Of a stretch of DNA of 64,000 bases, positions 40,667 through 48,701 are shown in pieces; positions within the stretch are counted from its first letter, which is position 1, and each line of letters begins with the position of its first letter. The notes beneath the pieces were generated by a model, which did not search any database, was not told the origin of the DNA, and saw only the letters and a list, made by a program, of their open reading frames with translations. Source of the stretch: Thermocatellispora tengchongensis (GTDB taxonomy: Bacteria > Actinomycetota > Actinomycetes > Streptosporangiales > Streptosporangiaceae); NCBI RefSeq assembly GCF_014202315.1, contig NZ_JACHGN010000014.1:186001-250000 (forward strand), given 5' to 3'. Made by a program: the position numbers and the translations under genes.

Positions 40667-43080
40667 GGCGGCGGGGTGTGCCGGTGGCGCTGGCCTCGGT
40701 GCGGGAGCGGTGGACGGCGTTCGCGGGGTCGTTCGTGGCGCTGTGCCTGGGGGTGGCGATCGTGACCGCGGCCGGGCTCGCGTACGTGTCGGCGGAGCCG
40801 CGGGTGCCCGACCGGCTCGCGGGCGCGCCGGTCCTGGTGCGGGCGCCGACGCCGGTGCAGCCGGACGGGGTGTTCGCCCCCGACCGGGCCTGGCCGCCGG
40901 AGGAGGCGGAGGCGCTGGCCCGGCGGCTGGCCGGGGTGCCGGGCGTGGCGGCGGCGGTGGCCGACCGGTCGTTCTACGCCCAGGCGGTGATCGGGGGCCG
41001 GCCGGTCGGGCTGCGGGCGGACCTCCAGGGGCACGGCTGGGCCGCCGCGGCGCTGGGGCCGTACCGGCTGGCGTCCGGGACGCCTCCGGCCGGGGAGCGC
41101 GACGTGGTCGTGGACCGGGAGCTCGGGCTGCGCGCGGGCGAGCCGGTCACGCTGCTCACGGCGGCGGGGCCGGCGGCGTACCGGGTGTCGGGGACCGTGG
41201 ACGGGCCCGGCTTCTACGTCTCGGACGCGGCGGCGGCGAGGCTGGCGGGGGGCGTACGGGTGATCGGGCTAGTCACCGAGCCGGGCGCCGACCCGGCCGC
41301 GGTCGAGGCGGCGGCGCGGGCCGCCGCGGGCACTCGCGGCACGGTGCTGGCCGGGGACGCGCGGGCCGCCGTGGAGCCCAAGCACGACTCGCGGACGCGG
41401 TGGATCGGCACCCAGGTCCTGGCCGGGATGGCGGCGCTGGCGGCGTTCGTGTCGGTGTTCATCGTGGCGTCCACGTTCGCGTTCGGGGTGGCGCAGCGGC
41501 GGCGGGAGTTCGGGCTGCTGCGCGCCATCGGCGCCACGCCCCGTCAGGTGCGGGTCATGATGTACGGCGAGGCGCTGGCGGTCGGCACGGTCGCGGGGGC
41601 GGCCGGGGCGGCCCTCGGGATCGCCGCCGCGTCCCCGATGGGCGGGCTGCTGGTGGCCGCCGGGTTCGAGCCCCCGGGCTTCGAGGTGCGGGTGGCCGCC
41701 TGGCCGCCGGCGGCGGCGTTCGCGGTCGGCCTGGTGGTCGCGCTGCTCGGCACCTGGGCCGCCTCGCGCCGGGCGGCGCGGGTGCGTCCGCTGGAGGCGC
41801 TGCGCGAGGCGGCGGTGGACGAGCGGCCGATGCCGCGCAGCCGGTGGATCTTCGGGATCGCGTTCACGGCGGGCGGCGTGGTGCTGTCGGTGCTGACCGT
41901 GAGCGCGGGCGCGGAGGCGATGTTCAACTACGGCATCTACACCGCGATGGCGCTGATCGTGGGGCTGACGCTGCTCGCGCCGGCCGTCGTGCCGCCGCTG
42001 GCGCACGCGCTGACCTGGCCGCTCGGCCGGGCGCGCGGGGCCACCGGCATGCTGGTGCGCGAGAACGCGCGGGTGGCCGCGCGGCGCACGGCCTCCACGG
42101 CGGCGCCGGTGCTGGCCACGGTGGGGTTCGCGATGCTGATCACCAGCATGGTGCAGACCACGGCGGCGGCCTTCGCGGCCGGGCGGGGCGCGGCGGTCTC
42201 GGCGGCGGCCGTGGTCGCGCCCGACGGCACGCCCGGCCTGTCGGACGCGGCGGTGGCGGCGGCGGGCGCGGTGGCCGGGCTGCCCGGCACCGTCTACCAC
42301 GGCGACACGCCGCTCGACGCGCTCGGCCTCACCCCCGGCGCGCTACGGGTGGCGCGGGACCTGCGCGCGGTCGCGGGCGACCTGGGCCGGCTGCGCGGCG
42401 ACACGGTGGCCGTGGCGTCGCGACCGGCCGGGGAGCTCGGGCTGCGGCCGGGCGACACGCTGCCGGTCACGTTCGACGACGGGCGTACGGTGCCGCTGAC
42501 GGTGGTGGCGGTCACCTCCGGCGCGCCGGCCTCCCTGCTGCTCCCCCGCGACACCCTGCGCGCGCACGACCCGTCGGCGCTGACGGCGGAGGCATACGTG
42601 GCCGGGGGCGCCACGCCGCCCGCCCTGCCGCCCGAGCTGGGGGCCCGGGTCCTGAGCGTGGCCGCGTACGCGGCGAGCGCCGACGCCGAGGAGGACCGGC
42701 TGGTGTGGACCTTCACCCTGGTGCTGGTCGGCATGTCGGCCGGCTACACCGCGGTCGCCATCGGCAACACCCTCCTGATGGCGACATCGGGCCGCCGCCG
42801 CGACTTCGCCGTACTGAGCCTGTCGGGCGCCACCGTGCGCCAGGTGCTCGCGGCCGTCGCGGGCGAGTCGGCCCTGGTCGTCACCCTGGGCACGCTGCTC
42901 GGCGCGCTGGCCGCCCTGCCCGCCCTGCTCGGCCTGCGCGCCGGGCTGGCCGAGCTGGCCGGGGCACCGGTCGAGCTGGTGCTGCCCTGGCCGCTGCTGG
43001 CCGGGATCGTGGCGGCCTGCCTGCTCCTGGCCCTGGCGGCGAGCGTGCTACCCGCGCGCCTGGCGGTACGACGCCGCTAG
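40660..43080 (+). CDS. FtsX/MacB-type ABC transporter permease
   Basis: Permease of 806 residues with two FtsX domains. An N-terminal helix (AFAGSFVALCLGVAIVTAAGLA) is followed by an extracytoplasmic domain, three helices around residues 250-370 (ALAAFVSVFIVASTFAFGVAQ with RRREFGLLRAIGATPRQV after it), a middle helix pair, a second extracytoplasmic part and a last helix group ending in LLLALAASVLPARLAVRRR. This is the duplicated form found in actinobacterial antimicrobial-peptide exporters. Its last 33 bases overlap the end of the convergent ltrA gene. Confidence 0.92.
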   Translation: MLRRRGVPVALASVRERWTAFAGSFVALCLGVAIVTAAGLAYVSAEPRVPDRLAGAPVLVRAPTPVQPDGVFAPDRAWPPEEAEALARRLAGVPGVAAAVADRSFYAQAVIGGRPVGLRADLQGHGWAAAALGPYRLASGTPPAGERDVVVDRELGLRAGEPVTLLTAAGPAAYRVSGTVDGPGFYVSDAAAARLAGGVRVIGLVTEPGADPAAVEAAARAAAGTRGTVLAGDARAAVEPKHDSRTRWIGTQVLAGMAALAAFVSVFIVASTFAFGVAQRRREFGLLRAIGATPRQVRVMMYGEALAVGTVAGAAGAALGIAAASPMGGLLVAAGFEPPGFEVRVAAWPPAAAFAVGLVVALLGTWAASRRAARVRPLEALREAAVDERPMPRSRWIFGIAFTAGGVVLSVLTVSAGAEAMFNYGIYTAMALIVGLTLLAPAVVPPLAHALTWPLGRARGATGMLVRENARVAARRTASTAAPVLATVGFAMLITSMVQTTAAAFAAGRGAAVSAAAVVAPDGTPGLSDAAVAAAGAVAGLPGTVYHGDTPLDALGLTPGALRVARDLRAVAGDLGRLRGDTVAVASRPAGELGLRPGDTLPVTFDDGRTVPLTVVAVTSGAPASLLLPRDTLRAHDPSALTAEAYVAGGATPPALPPELGARVLSVAAYAASADAEEDRLVWTFTLVLVGMSAGYTAVAIGNTLLMATSGRRRDFAVLSLSGATVRQVLAAVAGESALVVTLGTLLGALAALPALLGLRAGLAELAGAPVELVLPWPLLAGIVAACLLLALAASVLPARLAVRRR

Positions 43081-44235
43081 CACCACCGCCACCAGCCCGG
43101 CCAGGATCGCGGCGATCACCGGCAGCGGGACCGGGGTGAACGCGGCGGCGAGCGCCAGCGCCGCCGCGGCCGGGAACCCGGCCGTCACCGCCGGGCCGGG
43201 CCGGTGCGGGCGGATGTGCACCAGCCACACGCTGAGCAGGTACACCGCCACCGGCACCGCGACCACCAGGCCGACCGCCGCCGGGCCGAGGTGGGCGCGG
43301 TGCAGGTCGGCGTCCACCGACACGGCCAGGCCCGCGCCGACCGCCGCGATCGAGGAGAACACGAAGAAGTGGCCGTACCCCCAGGGGAAGGCGACCCGGT
43401 TGCCGGCGGCCAGGATGTCCGAGGCCGGATGCTCGAAGTACAGCCACCACATCGCGAACACGATCACCATGCCGCTGAAGCCGATCGTGAGCAGCTCGGC
43501 CGCGCTCGCCTCGCCGGTGTCCACGCCCTCCTGGATCGCCAGCGTCGCGGCGAGCACGGACTCGCCCAGCATGATCAGCGTGAGCAGGCCGTAACGCTCG
43601 GCGATGTGCCCGGCGTGCCAGTCGGTCCTGGTGCCCCGCTCGGCCCAGACCGGCACCGCCAGCTCGGCCAGGGCCAGCACCCCGAACGCGGGCACCCCGA
43701 TCTGCTCGGGCAGGGCCAGCCGGGCGAGCCAGGCGGCCTGGACGAGCGCGATGCCGCCGGCGTACTTCAGGGCGCAGGCGCGGCCCGCGGGATGGCCGGC
43801 GGCGGCGCGCAGCCACAGCGCCACCATCCCCAGGCGCATCACCGCGTAGCCGATGGTGGGGATGGTGAAGTCCTTCTCGGCGAACGCGTGGGGCACCCCG
43901 GCCGCCATGATCAGCACACCCGCGATGATCACCAGGGTGGTCAGCCGGTACGGCACGTCGTCGGTGTCGTAGGCGGAGGCGAACCAGGTGAAGTTCATCC
44001 AGGCCCACCAGATGGCGAAGAACACCATCACGTACCCGATCAGGCCCGACCCGATGTGCGCCTCGGACTCGGCATGGTGCAGGCTCGCCGCCGCCTGCGC
44101 CACCGCCACGACGAAACACAGGTCGAACAGAAGCTCCAGCGGCGTGGCCGCCCGGTGCTCCTCCTCGCTGCTGCGCGGCCGCATCGCCCTGCGCCACCCG
44201 GCCCGCCGGGCCGTGGCCGTCTCCCTGGAGCTCAT
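43048..44235 (-). CDS. Low temperature requirement protein A family membrane protein
   Basis: A 395-residue polytopic protein of the LtrA family. It begins with the diagnostic TPLELLFDLCFVVAVAQAA (about residues 31-49) and has about twelve hydrophobic segments, with the family GLLTLIMLGESVLAATLA and FEHP sites. The family was named from a Listeria cold-growth locus, but its biochemical role is unknown. The start ATG 44233-44235 is preceded by a weak site. The stop lies inside the convergent permease gene. Confidence 0.9.
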   Translation of the reverse strand: MSSRETATARRAGWRRAMRPRSSEEEHRAATPLELLFDLCFVVAVAQAAASLHHAESEAHIGSGLIGYVMVFFAIWWAWMNFTWFASAYDTDDVPYRLTTLVIIAGVLIMAAGVPHAFAEKDFTIPTIGYAVMRLGMVALWLRAAAGHPAGRACALKYAGGIALVQAAWLARLALPEQIGVPAFGVLALAELAVPVWAERGTRTDWHAGHIAERYGLLTLIMLGESVLAATLAIQEGVDTGEASAAELLTIGFSGMVIVFAMWWLYFEHPASDILAAGNRVAFPWGYGHFFVFSSIAAVGAGLAVSVDADLHRAHLGPAAVGLVVAVPVAVYLLSVWLVHIRPHRPGPAVTAGFPAAAALALAAAFTPVPLPVIAAILAGLVAVVLAASYRQARG

Positions 44236-44335
44236 TGCAGGATGATGCCACCCCCGGCTCGCCCCGGAACAGCCCGCTACGCACACCCCGGCGCCCTCTC
44301 GGCCTCGCCGTCAGCGCGGCGGGGCGGTCCCGCTA

Positions 44336-44382
44336 TTGACGCGGACCCCTTCCGTGCAGAAGGATGTGTGGGAGCGCTCCCA
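44336..44382 (+). promoter_or_regulatory. Promoter with an exact CebR operator
   Basis: TGGGAGCGCTCCCA at 44369-44382 is a perfect 14-bp palindrome identical to the CebR (cellulose-utilisation regulator) box known in streptomycetes. TTGACG at 44336-44341 can be a -35 element with a weak -10 near 44360, which puts the operator at the transcription start. No cellulase, cellobiose transporter or cebR gene lies in the window. Confidence 0.75.
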
Positions 44383-44510
44383 TATGTCGGAGCGGGGTCC
44401 ACCATGAGCACTCCCCGTGTCCCTACGACTCCCCCCAGGGGCACGGGGAGGCTCGCTCCGCCCTGCCCGCGGCCCGGCGTCGCGACTGGGGGCTCGCGAC
44501 GCCGGGCCGG
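44383..44510 (+). other. Short hairpin-ended transcription unit of unknown content
   Basis: Between the CebR-type promoter and a strong hairpin at 44471-44508 only about 130 bases can be transcribed. An ATG at 44404 (MSTPRVPTTPPRGTG) has GGAG about 11 bases upstream and reads into the nucleoside hydrolase frame without a stop, but most of that product would lie after the hairpin. It could be the start of a lost glycoside hydrolase gene, a leader peptide or a small RNA. Confidence 0.4.
44471..44508 (+). terminator. 15-bp perfect hairpin (intrinsic terminator-like)
   Basis: GGCCCGGCGTCGCGA pairs with TCGCGACGCCGGGCC around an eight-base loop. No T-run follows. It separates the CebR-type promoter from the nucleoside hydrolase. 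Confidence 0.75.
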
Positions 44511-44610
44511 GCGCGCAGGCACCCTTCAAAGGGCATACCGGCCGGTCGGTGCCACCGACGCCAGGTTGGGCGCGGGCATCACGTCAACGAATCGCAATGC
44601 ATGTGTAAAT

Positions 44611-45585
44611 ATGCTGATACGCGTGACCGCAAAGAAGATCATCATTGACTGCGACCCCGGCATCGACGACGCGCTGGCGATCGTGCTCGCCCACGGCAGC
44701 CCGGAGCTGGAGATCGTGGGGATCACCACCGTCGGCGGCAACGTCGGACTGGAGCACACCACGGCCAACGCGCTCAAGCTGCGCGAGTTCCTCGGCCTGC
44801 ACGGCGTACCGGTCACCGCCGGCAGTGCCGGCCCGCTGCTGCGCGCCCGCGTGGACGCGGCCGAGGTGCACGGCGACTCCGGGCTCGGCGCCGCCCGGCT
44901 GCCCGAGCCGCGGCTCAGGGCGGCCCCCGGCCACGCGGTGGACTTCATCATCGACGCCATCGCCGCCGACCCCGGCGAGATCACCCTGGTGGCGATCGGC
45001 CCCCTCACCAACGTGGCCCTGGCCGTGCGCAAGGAGCCCAAGCTGGCCGAGATGGTGCGCGAGCTGGTCATCCTGGGCGGCTCCTACACGCGCGGCAACT
45101 TCACGCCCGCGGCGGAGTTCAACATCGCCGCCGATCCCGAGGCCGCCGCGATCGTGTTCGAGGCGGGCTGGACGGTCACCACGATCGGGCTCGACGCGGC
45201 CAAGCACGCGCTCGCCACGGGGTGGGTGGTGGAGGAGATGCGGGCGATGGGCCGCCTCGGCGCCGACCTGCTGGTGCCGTGCGTGGAGTTCTACGGCCTG
45301 GCCACCGCCGCCGACGGCCCGGCGATCTACGACGCCTGCGCCGTCGCCCACGTCATCGACCCCACCCTGCACGTGTTCGCGCCCGCCGAGGTGAACGTGG
45401 AGACCGTGGGGCGCTGGACGTACGGGATGACCGTCACCGACTTCGACGTGCGGCCCGGCCGGGCCAACGCCCGGGTCGCGACCTCGCTGGACGTGGCCCG
45501 CTTCTGGGACCTGGTCCTGCCCGCCTACCGCGAGGCCGCCGCCCGCATGGGGGCGGCCGAGACCACCGCCGAGCCGGCCCCCTGA
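44611..45585 (+). CDS. Nucleoside hydrolase (IUNH family)
   Basis: Hydrolyses ribonucleosides to base plus ribose. The 324-residue protein has the calcium-binding Asp cluster IIIDCDPGIDDALAIV near the N-terminus, EIVGITTVGGNV, LVAIGPLTNVALAV, an active-site EFNIAADPEAA and the C-terminal YDACAVAHVIDP (with His/Asp). ATG 44611 lacks a Shine-Dalgarno sequence and follows an AT-rich stretch, so a leaderless transcript is possible; GTG 44623 is an alternative. The last 61 bases overlap the convergent DUF998 gene. Confidence 0.92.
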   Translation: MLIRVTAKKIIIDCDPGIDDALAIVLAHGSPELEIVGITTVGGNVGLEHTTANALKLREFLGLHGVPVTAGSAGPLLRARVDAAEVHGDSGLGAARLPEPRLRAAPGHAVDFIIDAIAADPGEITLVAIGPLTNVALAVRKEPKLAEMVRELVILGGSYTRGNFTPAAEFNIAADPEAAAIVFEAGWTVTTIGLDAAKHALATGWVVEEMRAMGRLGADLLVPCVEFYGLATAADGPAIYDACAVAHVIDPTLHVFAPAEVNVETVGRWTYGMTVTDFDVRPGRANARVATSLDVARFWDLVLPAYREAAARMGAAETTAEPAP

Positions 45586-46289
45586 GGCGCCCGCCCGGGG
45601 AGCGCGCGCAGCACCAGCCCCATCAGCGCGAGCGCGCCCACCTCGGCCACGACCACGATCCGCTGGGTCAGCCCGGCCGGGATGTCGTCGTTGGTGATCG
45701 GGATGCCGCCCATCCTCAGCACGTACGGCACCACGACCGCGACCAGGGCCGTCGCCGCGACCACGCCGAGCACCCGCAGCGCCGCCGCGACGCCGGCGCG
45801 CTCCGGGGCCAGGCGCCGGGCCAGCATCAGCGCCGCGACCGGCATGACCAGGAAGGCGACGAACGCCGCGTACCTGTGGATGCCCCCGGACATCGACAGC
45901 GGCACGCCCGGCCTGTCGGTGGGGAACGCCCCGATGAGCAGCATGCACACGCCCCAGGCCAGCAGCAGCCCGGCGATGACCCGGTGAGCGCCACGAGCCC
46001 CCCGGACAGCGCCGTGATCAGCGCCGTGATCAGCGCCATGATCAGCGCCATGAGCACCCCGGTGAGCGCCCCCGCGCGCCAGCACCGCGGCGAACATCGC
46101 CGCTCCCGCCGCGAGCAGGGTCAGCGACGCGGGCAGCAGCCAGCCCTCCGGGGCGAAGGCGTACTCGCTGATCACGGTGTGCAGCGGGTCGAGACCCGCC
46201 TGCACGTGCAGCCACACCATGGCCGCGGCGCCCGCGCCGACCGCGGCGAACCCACCGGTCACCAGACCCTTGCCCGCATCGATCTCCAT
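45525..46289 (-). CDS. DUF998 membrane protein with a Gly-Ala-Asp-His insert
   Basis: A 254-residue membrane protein of the DUF998 family: six or seven hydrophobic segments, HTVISEYAFAPEGWLLPASL in the first loop and MSGGIHRYAAFVAFLVMP later. A 12-bp repeat adds GADHGADHGADHGA between helices 2 and 3, in a loop facing one side of the membrane; multiple His and Asp residues there could bind metal, or the insert could be neutral. Function of the family is unknown. Its end overlaps the convergent nucleoside hydrolase gene. Confidence 0.85.
   Translation of the reverse strand: MEIDAGKGLVTGGFAAVGAGAAAMVWLHVQAGLDPLHTVISEYAFAPEGWLLPASLTLLAAGAAMFAAVLARGGAHRGAHGADHGADHGADHGAVRGARGAHRVIAGLLLAWGVCMLLIGAFPTDRPGVPLSMSGGIHRYAAFVAFLVMPVAALMLARRLAPERAGVAAALRVLGVVAATALVAVVVPYVLRMGGIPITNDDIPAGLTQRIVVVAEVGALALMGLVLRALPGRAPQGAGSAVVSAAPMRAAASR
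46009..46056. repeat. 12-bp tandem repeat, four copies, in the DUF998 gene
   Basis: GCGCCGTGATCA at 46009-46020 and 46021-46032, then GCGCCATGATCA at 46033-46044 and GCGCCATGAGCA at 46045-46056. The unit keeps the frame and encodes the His/Asp-rich loop. Confidence 0.95.
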
Positions 46290-46478
46290 ACCGAAAACGG
46301 TCGCCGAACTGGGCTTTCACCAGTATCCGAGATGAGCCCGGAACCGGCCCTGACCGCTCCCCTAGGCGACCGCCCCCGGGGTGGGGCCGACCCTTACGGG
46401 GCCGCTCCGGGGACCGCCCCCGTGACCTGCCCGGACGCGGCCGGGGGTAGGGCTGTCCCCCTCAGGGTCCCGGCCTGT

Positions 46479-46509
46479 TTGACTTGGAGCGCGCTCCAGT
46501 TCGTAGCCT
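46479..46509 (+). promoter_or_regulatory. MerR-type promoter with a 19-bp spacer
   Basis: TTGACT (46479-46484) and TAGCCT (46504-46509) are separated by 19 bp that contain the perfect palindrome TGGAGCGCGCTCCA (46485-46498). An over-long spacer filled by a palindrome is the hallmark of MerR-activated promoters. The start codon of the SDR lies only seven bases after the -10, so the transcript is probably leaderless. No merR gene is nearby. Confidence 0.8.
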
Positions 46510-46516
46510 GCGCGGT

Positions 46517-47482
46517 ATGACTACGGCACAGCACACGATCGGTTCGGGGTTCGGGGCGCGCAGCACGGCGGCCGAGGTCATCGCGGGGATCGACCTGTCG
46601 GGCAAGGTGGCGATCGTCACCGGCGGCTACTCCGGCATCGGGCTGGAGACGACGCGGGCGCTGGCCGGCGCCGGGGCGCGGGTGGTGGTGCCGGCACGGC
46701 GGCCCGAGGCCGCGGCCAAGGCGCTGGCCGGGATTCACGGGGCCGAGGTGGACGAGCTGGACCTCGGCGACCTGGCGAGCGTGCGCGGGTTCGCCGAGCG
46801 GTTCCTCGCCTCGGGGCGCGACCTGCACATCCTGATCAACAACGCCGGGATCATGGCCGCGCCGGAGACCCGGGTCGGGCCCGGCTGGGAGGCGCAGTTC
46901 GCGACCAACCACCTGGGCCACTACGCCCTGGTCAACCTGCTCTGGCCGGCCCTCGCGCGCGGGCGCGGGCGGGGGCGGGTCGTGTCCGTCTCCTCGGGGG
47001 CGCACGGGCGCACGGGCATCCGGTGGGACGACGTGATGTTCGAGCGCGGCTACGACAAGTGGGATGCGTACGGGCAGGCCAAGACGGCCAACGTGCTGTT
47101 CGCGGTGCACCTCGACGCGCTCGCGCGCGAGCACGGCGTACGGGCGTTCGCGCTGCACCCCGGCGCGATCCTGACCCCGCTCCAGCGGCACCTGTCCAAG
47201 GAGGAGATGGTCGAGGCGGGGTGGATCGACGAGGACGGCAACGCGCTGGACCCGACCTTCAAGACGCCCGAGCAGGGGGCCGCGACCCAGGTCTGGGCCG
47301 CCACCTCGCCCCGGCTCGACGGGCTCGGCGGCGTCTACTGCGAGGACTGCGACATCGCCGAGGTGGCCGCCGACCAGGCCGTGGGGCCCGGGGTACGGCG
47401 GCACGCGATCGACCCCGGCGAGGCCGCTCGGCTGTGGGAGCTGTCCGCGCGGCTGACCGGGATCGACGCGTTCGCCGCGTGA
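46517..47482 (+). CDS. Short-chain dehydrogenase/reductase (retinol dehydrogenase/oxidoreductase type)
   Basis: A 321-residue SDR with cofactor motif VTGGYSGIGLETTRAL, INNAGIMAAPETR, catalytic Ser (VSVSSGAHGR) and YGQAKTAN as Tyr-x3-Lys. Length and motifs match the large group annotated as retinol/WW-domain-oxidoreductase-like SDRs in actinobacteria. ATG 46517 has no Shine-Dalgarno site, in line with leaderless translation from the MerR-type promoter. Inducer and substrate unknown; a reactive carbonyl or xenobiotic is a reasonable guess. Confidence 0.9.
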   Translation: MTTAQHTIGSGFGARSTAAEVIAGIDLSGKVAIVTGGYSGIGLETTRALAGAGARVVVPARRPEAAAKALAGIHGAEVDELDLGDLASVRGFAERFLASGRDLHILINNAGIMAAPETRVGPGWEAQFATNHLGHYALVNLLWPALARGRGRGRVVSVSSGAHGRTGIRWDDVMFERGYDKWDAYGQAKTANVLFAVHLDALAREHGVRAFALHPGAILTPLQRHLSKEEMVEAGWIDEDGNALDPTFKTPEQGAATQVWAATSPRLDGLGGVYCEDCDIAEVAADQAVGPGVRRHAIDPGEAARLWELSARLTGIDAFAA

Positions 47483-47498
47483 CCCGGCCGCTCAGCTC

Positions 47499-47564
47499 GC
47501 CGGGAACACTCAGATCGGCAGGAACACTCTGATCGCCGGGAACGCTCAGATCGCCAGGAACACC
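47499..47564. repeat. 18-bp tandem repeat across the pcaG stop
   Basis: GCCGGGAACACTCAGATC-like units at 47499-47516, 47517-47534 and 47535-47552 with a partial copy to 47564. The pcaG stop (47546-47548, minus strand) lies in the third copy. Confidence 0.92.
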
Positions 47565-48001
47565 GTCTCGCCTTCGCCCTGGAGGCGGACGTCGAAGCGG
47601 TAGGAGCCGTCCGGTTCCGGCCGCGCGATCAGGGTGGCGCGACGGTCCGCGTCGACGGAGGTCAGGAACGGGTCGTCGCCGTCCAGGTAGATCCGGGTCC
47701 ACAGCGGCCTGAGCAGGCCGCGGGCGAAGATCAGCAGCGAGATGTACGTCTCCGGCCGCGCGGCGCGGAAGTGGTAGCGGCCGTCCTTGTCGGTCTCGCA
47801 ACGGCCGAAGATCCCGCCGGGCTGGCAGATCTCCAGCAGGGCGTCGGGCACCGGGTCGCCGTTGCCGTCGTAGACGTGCCCGTGCAGCAGGATCGCGCCG
47901 GGATGGTCCTCGGGCACCGCGTACGGGCCCTCCGGGAACGGCAGCGCGTGGGCGAAGAACGGGCCCACGGTCTGCGACGGGGTGAGGGGCAGGGACGGCA
48001 T
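47546..48001 (-). CDS. pcaG: Protocatechuate 3,4-dioxygenase alpha subunit (compact form)
   Basis: Non-catalytic partner of PcaH in intradiol ring cleavage of protocatechuate to 3-carboxy-cis,cis-muconate. The protein keeps LTPSQTVGPFFAHALPFPEG, the LLHGHVYDGNGDPVPDALLE strand pair and a C-terminal FDVRLQGEGETVFLAI. At 151 residues it is clearly shorter than typical PcaG (near 190-200): the segment between the ALLEICQP strand and DKDGRYHF is about 25-40 residues shorter, so a surface loop is lost. The start overlaps the pcaH stop (TGATG). Confidence 0.92.
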   Translation of the reverse strand: MPSLPLTPSQTVGPFFAHALPFPEGPYAVPEDHPGAILLHGHVYDGNGDPVPDALLEICQPGGIFGRCETDKDGRYHFRAARPETYISLLIFARGLLRPLWTRIYLDGDDPFLTSVDADRRATLIARPEPDGSYRFDVRLQGEGETVFLAI

Positions 48002-48666
48002 CACGCTTCTCCTCTGATCACGATGTCCCACTGGTAGCCCAGCGCCCACTCGGGCTCGGTGGTGTCGAGGTCGAACCTGGCCACCATCCGCTCCCGCGCC
48101 TCGGGGTCGCGCACGGACTGCATGATCGGGTCGTACGGGAACAGCGGGTCGCCCGGGAAGTACATCTGGGTGATGAGGCGCTGGGTGAACTGGGTGCCGA
48201 AGACCGAGAAGTGGATGTGGGCCGGGCGCCAGGCGTTGTGGTGGTTGCGCCACGGGTACGCCCCCGGCTTGATCGTGACGAACCGGTAGCGGCCCTCGTC
48301 GTCGGTCAGGCAGCGCCCGGCGCCGGTGAAGTTGGGGTCCAGCGGGGCCGGGTGCTGGTCGCCGGGGTGGGCGTAGCGGCCGGCCGCGTTGGCCTGCCAG
48401 ACCTCGATCAGCGCCCGGCGTACCGGCTTGCCGTCGGAGTCGAGCAGCCGGCCGGTCACGATGATCCGCTCGCCGAGCGGCTCGCCCGGGTGCTGGCGGG
48501 TCAGGTCGTGGTCCAGCTCGCCCACCGGCGTGTGCCCGTAGACCGGATCGACCAGCTCCACGGCCTCGGGGTCGAGCTTGGGCGCGACGAAGGGCCGCGC
48601 GGGCGCGCGCAGCACCGTGCTCTTGTACTCCGGCGACAGGTACGGCGGGTGCGGGTCCTGGGGCAT
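48001..48666 (-). CDS. pcaH: Protocatechuate 3,4-dioxygenase beta subunit
   Basis: Iron(III)-bearing subunit of the intradiol dioxygenase, 221 residues. Non-heme iron ligands can be seen as Tyr in NAAGRYAHPGD, Tyr in KPGAYPWRN and the His pair in RPAHIHFSVFG, in the known order Tyr-Tyr-His-x-His. LIEVWQANAAG and the C-terminal GYQWDIVIRG are also typical. It lies downstream of pobA by 35 bases and upstream of pcaG, giving one unit for 4-hydroxybenzoate to carboxymuconate. The remaining beta-ketoadipate genes are not in the window. Confidence 0.95.
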   Translation of the reverse strand: MPQDPHPPYLSPEYKSTVLRAPARPFVAPKLDPEAVELVDPVYGHTPVGELDHDLTRQHPGEPLGERIIVTGRLLDSDGKPVRRALIEVWQANAAGRYAHPGDQHPAPLDPNFTGAGRCLTDDEGRYRFVTIKPGAYPWRNHHNAWRPAHIHFSVFGTQFTQRLITQMYFPGDPLFPYDPIMQSVRDPEARERMVARFDLDTTEPEWALGYQWDIVIRGEA

Positions 48667-48701
48667 CGGTGTCTCCGTTCGCTGGGTCGGGGGCGGGGCG
48701 G

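Noticed and set aside
43204-44610. Upstream extension of the nucleoside hydrolase frame
   Set aside because: It runs opposite ltrA and through the hairpin and CebR promoter; the enzyme domain begins just after ATG 44611.
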